A stretch of 64,000 nt of DNA from JAITVM01 sp031551135. Lineage in GTDB: Bacteria; Bacillota; Clostridia; Lachnospirales; JAITVM01. The position numbers and the translations under genes were made by a program. The stretch lies in NCBI GenBank assembly GCA_031551135.1, contig JAVBOA010000012.1, positions 1-64,000 on the forward strand, read 5' to 3'. The notes under the pieces were generated by a model. It saw only the letters and a program-made list of their open reading frames with translations, had not been told where the DNA came from and ran no database searches. Shown here piece by piece: positions 51,527 to 60,897 of this stretch (position 1 is its first letter; the number at the start of each line of letters is the position of its first letter).

Positions 51527-51534
51527 AGAGTTTT

Positions 51535-52758
51535 TTATATATTAATATTTATATTTTCGGTCAAAAATTTATCGTGAACATAATTAGAAGCGACCTCGAC
51601 ATCTTTTTCATCAATCAAAACAGATATTTTTATTTCAGAAGTGCTTATCATATGAATATTCACATTAGCATCGAATAAAGCCTCGAACATACGGGAGGCC
51701 ACGCCGGGATTTGTAGCCATACCTGCGCCGACAATTGAAAGCTTTGCTATTTTATCATCCGATGATAATTTTTCGTATCCGATAGAATCAATATTCTGTT
51801 CCAAAATTAAGAGCGCATCTTTTAAATCGGATCTCGGCACAGTAAAAGTAATATCTTTCGAGCCGTTTCTGCCAATACTTTGTAAAATAATATCTACATT
51901 AATTTTGCTATTTGCAAGTATAGAAAATATTCTAAACGCCTTGCCGGGTTGGTCGGAAACACCGATCAAAGAAATTCTTGCGACATTTCTATCTACAGCA
52001 AGACCGCTAACAAACATTTTTTCCACTTTAGATTCCTCCTTAACTCTCGTTCCTTCTGCATTTGTCAAGCTTGAGCGTACTACCAAATTAACACTGTGTT
52101 TTTTTGCAAGTTCTACGGACCTATTATGCAAAACCTGCGCGCCAAGCGAAGCAAGCTCCAACATTTCATCGTAAGAAATCTCGTCTAATTTTACAGCGTT
52201 TTTCACAACTCTTGGGTCTGCAGTGTAAACTCCGTCTACATCTGTATATATTTCGCATAAATCAGCATTGAGTTTAACAGCCAAAGCAACAGCGGTCGTG
52301 TCCGAGCCGCCGCGCCCCAAGGTTGTGATATCGCCTTTTCGGTTATATCCTTGAAAACCGGCGATGATGACTATATTCTTATTTTCCAGCTCCTGAAAAA
52401 TTCTTTCGGTATCGATATTTTTAATTCGCGCGTTTGTATGGTTTGAAGAGGTAAAAAAACCTATCTGTGTTGCAATCAATGATTTTGCAGGAAAACCCAG
52501 CTCGTGAATTGCCATTGCCATCAGTGCGACGGATTGTTGTTCGCCCGTAGACAGCAGCATGTCTATTTCTCTTTTTGAAGGGTTTTCGGAAATCTCGTGT
52601 GCCTTGTCCAAAAGCTCATCTGTTGTATCTCCTTGGGCAGATAGGACAACAACAACATCGTTTCCCTGTTTTGATGTTTCCACAATACGCCTTGCAACAT
52701 TCATAATTTTATCTTTATTTGCAACCGAACTGCCTCCGAATTTTTGTACGACTAACAT
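51535..52758 (-). CDS. lysC: Aspartokinase
   Basis: 407 residues. The kinase domain begins MLVVQKFGGSSVA and contains GFQGYNRKGDITTLGRGGSD; two C-terminal ACT domains (ISLIGVSDQPG and LSIVGAGMATNPG) provide amino-acid feedback control. It phosphorylates aspartate at the head of the lysine/threonine/methionine branch. ATG 52758 follows TTAGGAGG. It is the last gene of the ACT-hom-thrB-lysC run. Confidence 0.93.
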   Translation of the reverse strand: MLVVQKFGGSSVANKDKIMNVARRIVETSKQGNDVVVVLSAQGDTTDELLDKAHEISENPSKREIDMLLSTGEQQSVALMAMAIHELGFPAKSLIATQIGFFTSSNHTNARIKNIDTERIFQELENKNIVIIAGFQGYNRKGDITTLGRGGSDTTAVALAVKLNADLCEIYTDVDGVYTADPRVVKNAVKLDEISYDEMLELASLGAQVLHNRSVELAKKHSVNLVVRSSLTNAEGTRVKEESKVEKMFVSGLAVDRNVARISLIGVSDQPGKAFRIFSILANSKINVDIILQSIGRNGSKDITFTVPRSDLKDALLILEQNIDSIGYEKLSSDDKIAKLSIVGAGMATNPGVASRMFEALFDANVNIHMISTSEIKISVLIDEKDVEVASNYVHDKFLTENININI

Positions 52759-52798
52759 ATATTTTTTTCCTCCTAACAATTCATGCGAAATTCGTACA

Positions 52799-52834
52799 GC
52801 TATACCGGAAACAATTTTTGTACGCCGGTACAGC
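52799..52834 (-). other. Intercistronic hairpin before lysC
   Basis: On the minus-strand RNA, GCUGUACCGG pairs with CCGGUAUAGC over 10 bp with one G-U pair, 30-60 nt before the lysC RBS. There is no T tract; it may be a processing or stability element. It is too small for a lysine riboswitch. Confidence 0.45.
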
Positions 52835-52872
52835 AGAGCATTTTTAAATAATTTATAATATAGAGGATTCCT

Positions 52873-53763
52873 TTATATTTCTTTTAGAATTGCGCCGTCA
52901 TTATCAAGCTCTATATTATTTATTTTCCAATTATCCTCAAGTTTCTCTAAATACGATTTCATTTTATCAAAAAAATCGGGTTCTGTAAAAACTGAAATCA
53001 GCGTCGGACCCGCCCCGCTTAAAAAACTAGCTCTTGCGCCAAAATCTTTTGCTTTGGCAAAAATTTCATTCATATTATTTATTATATTCGCGCGGTATAT
53101 TTGGTGCAACCTATCATCCATCGCAGTCGAAATAAGCTCAAAATTGCCGGAATAAAGAGCAGCGACTAAAAGCGATGCTCTTGAAACGTTGAAAACAACA
53201 TCTTTTATGGGATATGTTTTTGGTAGAATATTTCTTGCTTTTTCTGTAGAAAGCTCAAAATCGGGTATCATTACCCCAAAATTCAATTTTTTTATATTCT
53301 CACTTTCCAATTTTACAAAATCGAGCGAATTTTCGGACAATGCTCCGACAACAACGCCGCCCATCAAGGCAGGCGTGGAATTATCGGGATGTCCTTCAAT
53401 TTTTGCGGCTATATAGGCAAGCTCTTTTTTTGATAAAGCGGCCTTTGAAAAATGATTCGCTGCCAAAATTCCGGTGATAATGCAAGCCGCACTGCTGCCC
53501 AAACCTCTGGTCAGAGGGATTTCGTCTTTTTGCTCTATTCGAAAATTATTTTCAATTTTTTTTCCGACTATATTATAAAAATCTACCATTGTTTTATAGA
53601 TTAAATTCGTTTCATCTTTTGGTATTACAATATTATCCGAGAGAATTTCAAGATTTTCGGATTCAGAAGTTTTTGTATTATTATAAAGTTTCAGAGCCAT
53701 GCCGATACAATCGAAACCCGGACCGAGATTTGCCGAAGTTGCTGGAACTTTAATCTCAATCAT
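52873..53763 (-). CDS. thrB: Homoserine kinase
   Basis: 296 residues of the GHMP kinase family: VPATSANLGPGFDCIGMAL at the N-terminus, the ATP loop PLTRGLGSSAACI, and FLSGAGPTLISVF near the C-terminus. It phosphorylates homoserine for threonine synthesis. The start overlaps the hom stop by 4 nt (ATGA), so the two are coupled. Confidence 0.95.
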   Translation of the reverse strand: MIEIKVPATSANLGPGFDCIGMALKLYNNTKTSESENLEILSDNIVIPKDETNLIYKTMVDFYNIVGKKIENNFRIEQKDEIPLTRGLGSSAACIITGILAANHFSKAALSKKELAYIAAKIEGHPDNSTPALMGGVVVGALSENSLDFVKLESENIKKLNFGVMIPDFELSTEKARNILPKTYPIKDVVFNVSRASLLVAALYSGNFELISTAMDDRLHQIYRANIINNMNEIFAKAKDFGARASFLSGAGPTLISVFTEPDFFDKMKSYLEKLEDNWKINNIELDNDGAILKEI

Positions 53764-55013
53764 ATGAGCACCTCATATTCGATTTTGAATGTACTGCAAA
53801 TTTCGTCGGCCAATTTTTTATCGAAAAGAATTTTCAAACCTGCATCCAATTTAGTTTTATCTATAGATTTCGTAACAAAAGCTAATTGGTTAGGATATTT
53901 TTCATCCAAAATAATTTCTTCAGGCTCGAAGATTTCATTTATTTCTTTTGAAAGCTCGTTTATATTTTGGGATTTCAAGCGTACAAATTTTTTATATTCA
54001 ACATTATCGAAAGATACAATTTTTTGTTTTTCTCCCGACCAGAAATAGCCTATATTTTTCTTTTCGTGGCGCAGAGCGTCGATAATATCTCCGACAACAG
54101 CGCTTGCTGTCGGCATTTTTCCGGCACCTCGACCGTAAAACATCAGTTCATCTACGGCATTTCCCTTTAATAAAACCGAGTTAAAAACACCGTGAACGGC
54201 GAAAAGAGGGGAATTATCTCTGATAATAACAGGCATTACCGCCGCAGAATATGTTCCGTTTAATTTCTTTGCGCTTGCAATAAGTTTAAAAGCTCCGCCG
54301 ATTTTTTTGGCAAAGGCAATATCTTCTATTTTTATATCTTGGATTCCCTGAATATCAAGGTCTTCATAAGCCGCATTTTTGCCGCTGATTAAAGAAAGCA
54401 AAATCGCCAGTTTTCTGCCGGTATCGTAGCCGTAAACATCAGCGGTAGGGTCTTTTTCAGCGTAACCTTTTTGCTGCGCCCGTTTCAAGGCTTCATCAAA
54501 ACTCATTCCGTCGCGCGTCATTTTTGTTAAGATATAATTTGTTGTTCCGTTTAAAATTCCTTCCATTTCGTAAATATCATCAGCGGTTAAAGCTTGTTTT
54601 ATCGAACGGATTATTGGTATACCGCCGCCGGCGCTGGCTTCAAACAGAAAATTTATCTGTTTGGACATAGCGATTTCCAAAAGCTCTGCTCCGTGTGCCG
54701 CAACTAATTCTTTATTGGAAGTAACAACGGATTTGCCTAAAAGAAGTGCGGATTTTACAAATTCATATGCAGGCTTTAAGCCGCCCATTGTCTCCACAAC
54801 AAGGTCAACAGATTCATCATTTAGAATATCGTCGATATTACTTGTAACGAGATTTTCGATTTCAGTTCCTTTAAAATCACGTATATCCAATATATATTTA
54901 ACATTAATCTGCTTAAAAAAAACTCGTTTAGAAATAAGCTCTTTATTAAGTTTTATTACATCATAAATTCCTGAACCGACTACACCAAAGCCCAGTATTG
55001 CTATATTATGCAC
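53760..55013 (-). CDS. hom: Homoserine dehydrogenase
   Basis: 417 residues from GTG 55013, which follows GGGAG at 8-9 nt; a GTG at 55022 overlaps that RBS and is less likely. The Rossmann loop ILGFGVVGSGIYDVI, the FEASAGGGIPIIRSI active-site region and GYAEKDPTADVYG are diagnostic. A C-terminal ACT-type domain is present in reduced form. It makes homoserine from aspartate semialdehyde. Confidence 0.93.
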   Translation of the reverse strand: MHNIAILGFGVVGSGIYDVIKLNKELISKRVFFKQINVKYILDIRDFKGTEIENLVTSNIDDILNDESVDLVVETMGGLKPAYEFVKSALLLGKSVVTSNKELVAAHGAELLEIAMSKQINFLFEASAGGGIPIIRSIKQALTADDIYEMEGILNGTTNYILTKMTRDGMSFDEALKRAQQKGYAEKDPTADVYGYDTGRKLAILLSLISGKNAAYEDLDIQGIQDIKIEDIAFAKKIGGAFKLIASAKKLNGTYSAAVMPVIIRDNSPLFAVHGVFNSVLLKGNAVDELMFYGRGAGKMPTASAVVGDIIDALRHEKKNIGYFWSGEKQKIVSFDNVEYKKFVRLKSQNINELSKEINEIFEPEEIILDEKYPNQLAFVTKSIDKTKLDAGLKILFDKKLADEICSTFKIEYEVLI

Positions 55014-55018
55014 AAAAA

Positions 55019-55462
55019 TCACTCCCTTGCGATTGTTTTAAAATTTTTAACTCCATCTGTATTTATTATTTTATTAATAAGCTCGGTAAACTCTTTGCTC
55101 ATTTTTCCGGTTTCCAAAGTAATTGTTACATTCGCGATATTATTAATCGGAATATTCTGATTGATTGTCAAAATATTTCCGCCGTCTGAAGCAATAAGAT
55201 TTAAAACATCCGATAGAACTCCGGCACGGTTTTCGAGACCCAAAGCGATTGTCATTGTTCTGCCTCGAAAATTTTCATACAGCGGAAAAATACTGTCACG
55301 ATATTTATAATATGCGCTTCGGCTGATGTCGACTTTTTTTGTGGCTTCCTGAACTGTTTTGACAGCGCCGCTTTCCAGCATAGACTTTGCCTCGATAACT
55401 TTCAAAAAAACTTCCGGCAAAGCTTTTACGTCAACAACAAAATAGTTTTTATCTTCCTTCAT
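55019..55462 (-). CDS. ACT-domain protein of the PheB/UPF0735 type
   Basis: 147 residues from ATG 55462 (GGAG upstream). An N-terminal helix-turn-helix-like part (VQEATKKVDISRSAYYKYRD) precedes an ACT domain (TIALGLENRAGVLSDVLNLI). This protein is often encoded beside hom in Firmicutes and is thought to sense an amino acid. It starts the ACT-hom-thrB-lysC operon. Confidence 0.88.
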   Translation of the reverse strand: MKEDKNYFVVDVKALPEVFLKVIEAKSMLESGAVKTVQEATKKVDISRSAYYKYRDSIFPLYENFRGRTMTIALGLENRAGVLSDVLNLIASDGGNILTINQNIPINNIANVTITLETGKMSKEFTELINKIINTDGVKNFKTIARE

Positions 55463-55552
55463 AATTTGTCGCTCCAATATATACATTTGTATTCACAACA
55501 AGGAATATATCATAATTTGATTTTTTTTGCAAGCGTTTTCGGCTTTGTTCAT

Positions 55553-55582
55553 CAAAAAAAACAACACCGGCAAGCGGTGTTG
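55553..55582 (-). terminator. Terminator after the HAD phosphatase gene
   Basis: On the minus strand CAACACCG-CTTG-CCGGTGTTG is followed by T8. It stops the HAD gene transcript before the ACT-hom operon. Confidence 0.85.
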
Positions 55583-55594
55583 AAATTGATTATT

Positions 55595-56200
55595 TTATTT
55601 GGCTGTAATTGATTCGAACTGTTTTACGCAATCTTCGATATTTCTAAAAAGAATTGTTTTGAATCCCAGACGATTGGCCGTATCAATATTTTTGTCAAAG
55701 TCATCTATAAAAATACATTCGCCGGCAATTAGATCGTATTCGTTCAAAAGATGAAGATAAATTTCTTCATCCGGTTTAATTTTATGTACATATCCCGAAA
55801 TAACTTTACCGTCACATAATTTAAAAAAGTCAAATTTATTATAAAGAAACTCGAAACCTTCCGCAGAAAAATTCGAAAGAAAGTAGATTTTGTAATTTTC
55901 ATTTTTCAATTTTCGTAAAAAATCCGAAGTTTCTTTTTTTTCTTCAAGAATATCCAGCCAATTTCTGTCCAGAACCCTAGCGATTTCGTCTTTAAGATGC
56001 GGATTTTCGTTCTGCAAATATTCGATACCTTGTTCATAAGTATAATTTCCAAGGTCAAATTGAAGCCAGAATTTATTTTTAAAAATTGCGGAATCCAGTT
56101 CTTTTACTGTCTTTTTGTCGTAGCCCAATGAATGTAAATACGCTGTCGGTTCGTATTGTATCAAAACTCTTCCTATATCAAAAATAATGTTTTTTATCAT
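55595..56200 (-). CDS. HAD-superfamily hydrolase (YihX-like)
   Basis: 201 residues. Motif I is FDIGRVL with nucleophile Asp8; the second motif Asp is Gly, as in YihX-type HAD-IA phosphatases. Motif II is FLSNFS, motif III Lys lies in HKIKPDE and motif IV is CIFIDDFDKN. Substrates of this group include alpha-glucose-1-phosphate and other small phosphates. Start follows AAGGAGC. Monocistronic. Confidence 0.85.
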   Translation of the reverse strand: MIKNIIFDIGRVLIQYEPTAYLHSLGYDKKTVKELDSAIFKNKFWLQFDLGNYTYEQGIEYLQNENPHLKDEIARVLDRNWLDILEEKKETSDFLRKLKNENYKIYFLSNFSAEGFEFLYNKFDFFKLCDGKVISGYVHKIKPDEEIYLHLLNEYDLIAGECIFIDDFDKNIDTANRLGFKTILFRNIEDCVKQFESITAK

Positions 56201-56276
56201 AAAAAAGCTCCTTCTATTAAAAATAAATTTAATATATCATAATAATTTCAAAAATTCAAATTTAAAAAACAATTTA

Positions 56277-56388
56277 TACTATTTTCAATATAAAGGATAG
56301 AAAAAAATATTTCATTTCGCGCTAGAAACATTGCGCGAAACGCTCCGCTGTGAAAAATTTTTTTCTACTTATCAAAATGAAAATAGTA
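56277..56388. mobile_element. MITE, 112 bp, copy 2
   Basis: Terminal repeats TACTATTTTCA (56277-56287) and TGAAAATAGTA (56378-56388), flanked by TTA on both sides. The internal sequence is nearly identical to the copy at 50,633 in the other orientation, with small differences mainly in the central hairpin. Confidence 0.85.
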
Positions 56389-56490
56389 TTAATTTGTTCT
56401 ATCTCAATTATTTATTTCATAGATTTGTCATATAGCGTTTCGATTTTTAAGTTGCCGTAAGAATGTTTTTTGGAAGAGGGGATTATACAA

Positions 56491-57585
56491 ATGCAAAAAA
56501 AGAATGATAATCAATATTTAAAAAAAATCTCACAAGGAACATTTTTATCGATAATAATCATGTTCTTGCTCTTTTTTTTAAATAGAAATGATTTATATAA
56601 CAAATTTTTGATTTACGAAACTTTACCGTATGTAAAACTTCAAAAAGAGATGCTCTTTAAATTCCATCAAGAACCCGAAAAGTCCAAAACCGTTGTTCAA
56701 GCTACAGAAGAAGTTCAAGATGATATTATCGGAATTCATAATGTGATTTTTCAGGATGATACTAAAGAAGAAGAGCCGGTTCAAGAACATAAGCAAGAAA
56801 AAATTAATTTTAAAAATATCGAAAAATTAAGTGACTTTTCTTATTTAATAAAAAATTTCTATACCGTGGATTCCAAAACTTCTGTGAATCAAGAACTTAT
56901 AAATGTGGATAGATTTTTAAATACGGATTTGAAAATCGATAATTCGGTCAGCGGCCCGAAAGTGCTTATTTTTCATACACATGCCCATGAAACTTATTAT
57001 GACAGCAACGACGAGTCTGAAGGAGTTTTGGGGGTCGGCGCACGATTGAAAGAAGAACTCGAAACAGTTTACGGAATAGAAGTGTATCATTATACAAACG
57101 GGCTACGGGATATCGGCGGCAGTATGAATACTGCATACGAGGACATTGAACCGCCGGTGCGTGAAATTTTGGAAAAATTCCCGACAATTCAAGTTGTGAT
57201 AGATTTGCATAGGGATGGATTCGATATCAAACAAGGAGAACCTTTGAAAAAATTCGTATCAGAAATAGACGGCAAGCAAACCGCACAGATAATGTTTTTC
57301 AACGGTCTCAGTATACTTAATAAAAACGGAAAGCCAACGCAATTGACATCTTTACCGAATCCGAATCTCGATACAAATTTAGCGTTTAGCTTTAATATGC
57401 AATTGGCGGCAAATGAGCTTTATCCTGAATTTACACGAAAAATATATTTAAAATCCTACCGTTATTCACTGCATATGAAGCCGAAATCTTTGCTGATAGA
57501 GGTTGGCGCAAATACAAATACAAAAGAGGAAGCTTTTAATACAGCAAAACCGCTTGCAAAAATTTTAGCTTCCGTAATTAATTAA
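56491..57585 (+). CDS. spoIIP: Stage II sporulation protein P
   Basis: 364 residues. An N-terminal transmembrane helix (about 15-33) and a linker lead to the amidase/endopeptidase domain: FHTHAHETY, IDLHRDG and SLLIEVGANTNT hold the zinc ligands and catalytic residues. SpoIIP cuts septal peptidoglycan with SpoIID during engulfment, so the host makes endospores. ATG 56491 follows AGAGGGG; a TTG 21 nt upstream is less likely. Confidence 0.93.
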   Translation: MQKKNDNQYLKKISQGTFLSIIIMFLLFFLNRNDLYNKFLIYETLPYVKLQKEMLFKFHQEPEKSKTVVQATEEVQDDIIGIHNVIFQDDTKEEEPVQEHKQEKINFKNIEKLSDFSYLIKNFYTVDSKTSVNQELINVDRFLNTDLKIDNSVSGPKVLIFHTHAHETYYDSNDESEGVLGVGARLKEELETVYGIEVYHYTNGLRDIGGSMNTAYEDIEPPVREILEKFPTIQVVIDLHRDGFDIKQGEPLKKFVSEIDGKQTAQIMFFNGLSILNKNGKPTQLTSLPNPNLDTNLAFSFNMQLAANELYPEFTRKIYLKSYRYSLHMKPKSLLIEVGANTNTKEEAFNTAKPLAKILASVIN

Positions 57586-57591
57586 TCTACA

Positions 57592-57615
57592 CGAATGGCG
57601 CAATTGCGCCATTCG
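57592..57615. terminator. Bidirectional terminator between spoIIP and the hydantoinase-like gene
   Basis: A 24-bp perfect palindrome (CGAATGGCG around CAATTG) between two convergent genes; a T run follows at a distance on the + side. Confidence 0.65.
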
Positions 57616-57624
57616 ATATAGTAT

Positions 57625-59181
57625 CTATTTTTTAGCCAGCTCACCGGCGGCTTTTATTTTAACACGGTTTGTATTGCCGGGATAATACGCCAGCGGAACA
57701 TCTTCGATATCAATTATTTCTACAGTCTCACGAATAGCGCCTGCATCAACGGCGATATTAACCGCCTCCAGTTTAGCATCTTCGAGTGCTTTGTCACGTG
57801 GGATTTTATTATAATCGATTAATTTTTCAAAAGTTCCGCTTACTTTTGAAATCGCTGAACCGATTGCGTTTGCAGTTCCGAAATATTCAGGTTTAGTAAC
57901 TGTAGACGCACCTTTTAAAGCGTTCGGCAAAATAATCGAGCCACCGCCGACAAGGATAACATCTACATCTTGATTGGAAATTTTCATCACGTCAAGGGCA
58001 TCTTCAGCCAGACGCAGGATTTCCGCCATAGCTTTATTCGCTAAATCTTCACTGATGCAATTGGTTTTAGTTTTATCTCCTAAATCAAACATTCCGAGCC
58101 GAACGGCAATATCCGTTGCGGTAATCACGTCTCCGCCAAAAACAAGCGCTTTTTCGGTTATTTTATAGCCGACGCTGTCCGGTCCAACGCTTACGCTTCC
58201 GTCAGAATTTTCTCGAACAACAGAGCCGCCGCCCAAGCCGATTGTCAGGACATCCGGCATACGGAAATTAGTTCGTACGCCGCCGATAACCGCCGCCATG
58301 CTGGATTCGCGCGGAAATCCGTTTTGAATAACGCCGATATCGGTTGTAGTTCCGCCAACGTCGATTACCAAAGCGTCACGCAATTTCGAAAGATAAGAAG
58401 CACCTCTGATAGAGTTTGTCGGGCCGCAGGCGATTGTTAAAACGGGATATTTGCGGGCGTGTTCCATTGTCATAAGCGTTCCGTCGTTTTGCGAAAGATA
58501 GATATCGGCGTTTACAACTCCGAGTTCGTTAAGCGAACGTGAAAATCCTTCGGTAAAACGTTCGGCGACTTTATAAAGAGCCGCATTCAAAATAGTAGCG
58601 TTCTCACGTTCGATTAATCCCATAGAGCCGATTTCATGCGAAACCGAAATATGCGTATCATTTCCTAAAACTTCACGGCATATTTCTGCGATACGGGTTT
58701 CGTGTTCATTTCTGACCGTGGAAAATACACAGGATATCGCCACAGAACTAATTTTATTTTTTAAACTTTCAAAAAATTTCCTAGCCGCATTTTCATCTAG
58801 GTCGGCAATTAATTTGCCGTCATATTCGAAACCGCCGCGAATCATTTCTTGAGCCGCAACAATATTGCGGATATCGTCTGACCAATCTGCCATCGGAGGA
58901 ACTCCCATTGCCGCCGGTGCGCCAATCCGAACTAAAGCTATAGGCGCAAGCTCTTTCCGCTCAACGATTGCGTTTGTACATTGTGTAGTACCGAGCATAG
59001 CTTGACGAATATCCTTCGGATTAATACCGGATATTTCAAGAAGATTTTTGACAGCGCCGACAATGCCGTCGTAAACATCTCCTGTTGTCGGGTTTTTAAT
59101 TTGAGCTATGATTTTCAAATCCTGATCGATAAGGACAGCGTCTGTATTTGTGCCGCCTACGTCAATTCCAAGTTTATACAT
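57625..59181 (-). CDS. Hydantoinase/oxoprolinase family protein (HyuA-like)
   Basis: 518 residues. The ASKHA-type fold is shown by GIDVGGTNTDAVLID, MLGTTQCTNAIVER, LVIDVGGTTTDIGV and VILVGGGSII. It corresponds to the N-terminal two thirds of HyuA, without the HyuB part. Together with the DUF917 gene just upstream, which it overlaps by one base, it may act on hydantoin or thiohydantoin compounds, a pairing seen across many bacteria. Substrate unknown. Confidence 0.85.
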   Translation of the reverse strand: MYKLGIDVGGTNTDAVLIDQDLKIIAQIKNPTTGDVYDGIVGAVKNLLEISGINPKDIRQAMLGTTQCTNAIVERKELAPIALVRIGAPAAMGVPPMADWSDDIRNIVAAQEMIRGGFEYDGKLIADLDENAARKFFESLKNKISSVAISCVFSTVRNEHETRIAEICREVLGNDTHISVSHEIGSMGLIERENATILNAALYKVAERFTEGFSRSLNELGVVNADIYLSQNDGTLMTMEHARKYPVLTIACGPTNSIRGASYLSKLRDALVIDVGGTTTDIGVIQNGFPRESSMAAVIGGVRTNFRMPDVLTIGLGGGSVVRENSDGSVSVGPDSVGYKITEKALVFGGDVITATDIAVRLGMFDLGDKTKTNCISEDLANKAMAEILRLAEDALDVMKISNQDVDVILVGGGSIILPNALKGASTVTKPEYFGTANAIGSAISKVSGTFEKLIDYNKIPRDKALEDAKLEAVNIAVDAGAIRETVEIIDIEDVPLAYYPGNTNRVKIKAAGELAKK

Positions 59182-60275
59182 TAATTGCGTACCCCCTTAA
59201 ATCGTTCTTCAATCGGTATATACTCTGTATCACAGCCGAAATATCGTGGGCCGACTAATTCCAAGCCTTTTTCACTGCGCCACATTTCAAAGCATTTTAA
59301 ACCTACAACAATAACCCGTTTTCCGTATTTCAAAGCATCTGTGGTAACAGGGATAAAAGTTTCCGTATCAACAAGGCAGATTAAATCCGGTACAGTTGCA
59401 ACGATTTCGCCATCAACGCAAGCAATGAGATTTTCGTTTTGAAATTCAACATATGCGCTGTGGTCTTTAAATTCGCCGATACCCTCGATAACGACTTTTC
59501 CGAAATTAAATGCGCCTCTGGTTTCACGCAGTACATCTACAATTTTGCCTTTGAAAATTTTAAATCCCTCTGTAGCGTTATAAAAATTCTCTTCGGGAGT
59601 TCCGTTGGTGCAAGATTTCAATTCACGGATTGCTTTTCCAAGCATTTCACTTCTTGTAACAATATTTTTTACGGCATATTCTTTAAGCTGTTTTCCGTTC
59701 ATTGCATATAAACAAACGCTGACGCTTCCGCCGCAGCTCATTGTTACGGCACGCGCCAATTCTTCTGTCCATTTGTTTGTAATTGTGTCAAATATTGCGC
59801 AATTTCCTTTTTCGTCGGTCAGTGCCATTGGAGTTGCTTTTAATCCGCCGATTGTAAATGTAACCATCTGTAATTCCGGAAAAGCTCTGCCCATTCCGTC
59901 ACAATCGACCATAGGCAGCCCGAGTCTTGCAGAAGCGGCAATCGGCAGCATAGAGTTTACGCCGCCGGCTTCGATTGGCATAAAAGCATAAATTTCTTTT
60001 CCGTAAAATTGCGAAACCATTTTGTAAAGGGTTTTGTATTCTTCGCCGCCGATGGCTTTTTCACTCAAAACAGTCGGTGCGCCCATCATTGCTATAGGTA
60101 CAATCAGGGCATCATCCGGAACTTCCTCCGGGTCTAAGAGAGTGACTTCTCCGTATTCACGAATTGCACTGATAGCGACAAGCTTACCGATATACGGGTC
60201 ACCTCCGCCGCCAGCGCCCAGCAATGCCGCTCCGAGCGCAATATCTTCAATTTCTTTTAATCCTATTTTACGCAA
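59181..60275 (-). CDS. DUF917 protein (S-methyl thiohydantoin desulfurase-like)
   Basis: 364 residues. DIALGAALLGAGGGGDPYIG and MPIEAGGVNSMLPIAAS are hallmark DUF917 stretches. One characterised member removes sulfur from an S-methyl thiohydantoin, which fits the HyuA-like partner. The start is TTG 60275 after AAAGGAGTAATTAA. No transporter lies next to the pair. Confidence 0.85.
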   Translation of the reverse strand: MRKIGLKEIEDIALGAALLGAGGGGDPYIGKLVAISAIREYGEVTLLDPEEVPDDALIVPIAMMGAPTVLSEKAIGGEEYKTLYKMVSQFYGKEIYAFMPIEAGGVNSMLPIAASARLGLPMVDCDGMGRAFPELQMVTFTIGGLKATPMALTDEKGNCAIFDTITNKWTEELARAVTMSCGGSVSVCLYAMNGKQLKEYAVKNIVTRSEMLGKAIRELKSCTNGTPEENFYNATEGFKIFKGKIVDVLRETRGAFNFGKVVIEGIGEFKDHSAYVEFQNENLIACVDGEIVATVPDLICLVDTETFIPVTTDALKYGKRVIVVGLKCFEMWRSEKGLELVGPRYFGCDTEYIPIEERFKGVRN

Positions 60276-60303
60276 ATTAATTACTCCTTTCGGTGTTTAA
60301 AAT

Positions 60304-60867
60304 TTATTTTTTAATCTCAAACCAATCTTCTTTTAAAATTCCGTAATGCGCCACATCATGAAAAATATCTTTGATTTTTACTTCCTTTTTCAAAATTCCT
60401 TCGAGTTCCATTCCGCATTTTTGCATAACTCGCCCGGAAGCAGGATTACCTGTATAATGTGTTGCTTCGACACGGTTCACTTCCAATTTTTCGAAACAAA
60501 GTTTCAAAACTGCCGAAAGAGCTTCCGTCATATAGCCTTTGCCCCAATATTTTCGGTTTAAAACATATCCGAAACCGGCTTTTTCGTGTTCAGGGTCTAA
60601 GCGGATATCAATACACCCGATGCATTTATTTTCATCTTTCGGCTCGATTGCAAAAATTCCGGGACGTGACCAGTTATAATTTATGATAGCATCTAAAGCT
60701 TCTTCTTCGGTTTTTACGCCGCACCATGTCAAATATTTCAAAGTTTCGGAGTCAGAGGCGTATTCAAGAACATCTGCTTTATCAGATTTTCGAAATCGCC
60801 GAAGATTCAAATGTTCGGTGTATAAGTTTTCATTGTCATAAAGAATTTCGTTGTAGTTTTTTACCAT
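60304..60867 (-). CDS. GNAT acetyltransferase (RimJ/RimL type)
   Basis: 187 residues. LRRFRKSDKADVLEYASD, GFGYVLNRKYWGKGYMTEAL and EATHYTGNPASGRVMQKCGM match the acetyl-CoA-binding and C-terminal parts of the RimJ/RimL group, which acetylates N-termini or amino groups of small molecules. The start follows AGGGCGGCG. The target is unknown. Confidence 0.85.
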   Translation of the reverse strand: MVKNYNEILYDNENLYTEHLNLRRFRKSDKADVLEYASDSETLKYLTWCGVKTEEEALDAIINYNWSRPGIFAIEPKDENKCIGCIDIRLDPEHEKAGFGYVLNRKYWGKGYMTEALSAVLKLCFEKLEVNRVEATHYTGNPASGRVMQKCGMELEGILKKEVKIKDIFHDVAHYGILKEDWFEIKK

Positions 60868-60897
60868 ACAATCGCCGCCCTTATCGTTTTTTTTATC

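Noticed and set aside
52780..52872. Lysine riboswitch upstream of lysC
   Set aside because: Only 115 bp separate thrB and lysC; a simple hairpin is present, far smaller than the lysine riboswitch.
59605..59991. 128-codon antisense frame inside the DUF917 gene
   Set aside because: Shadow of a well supported gene; no start signal.
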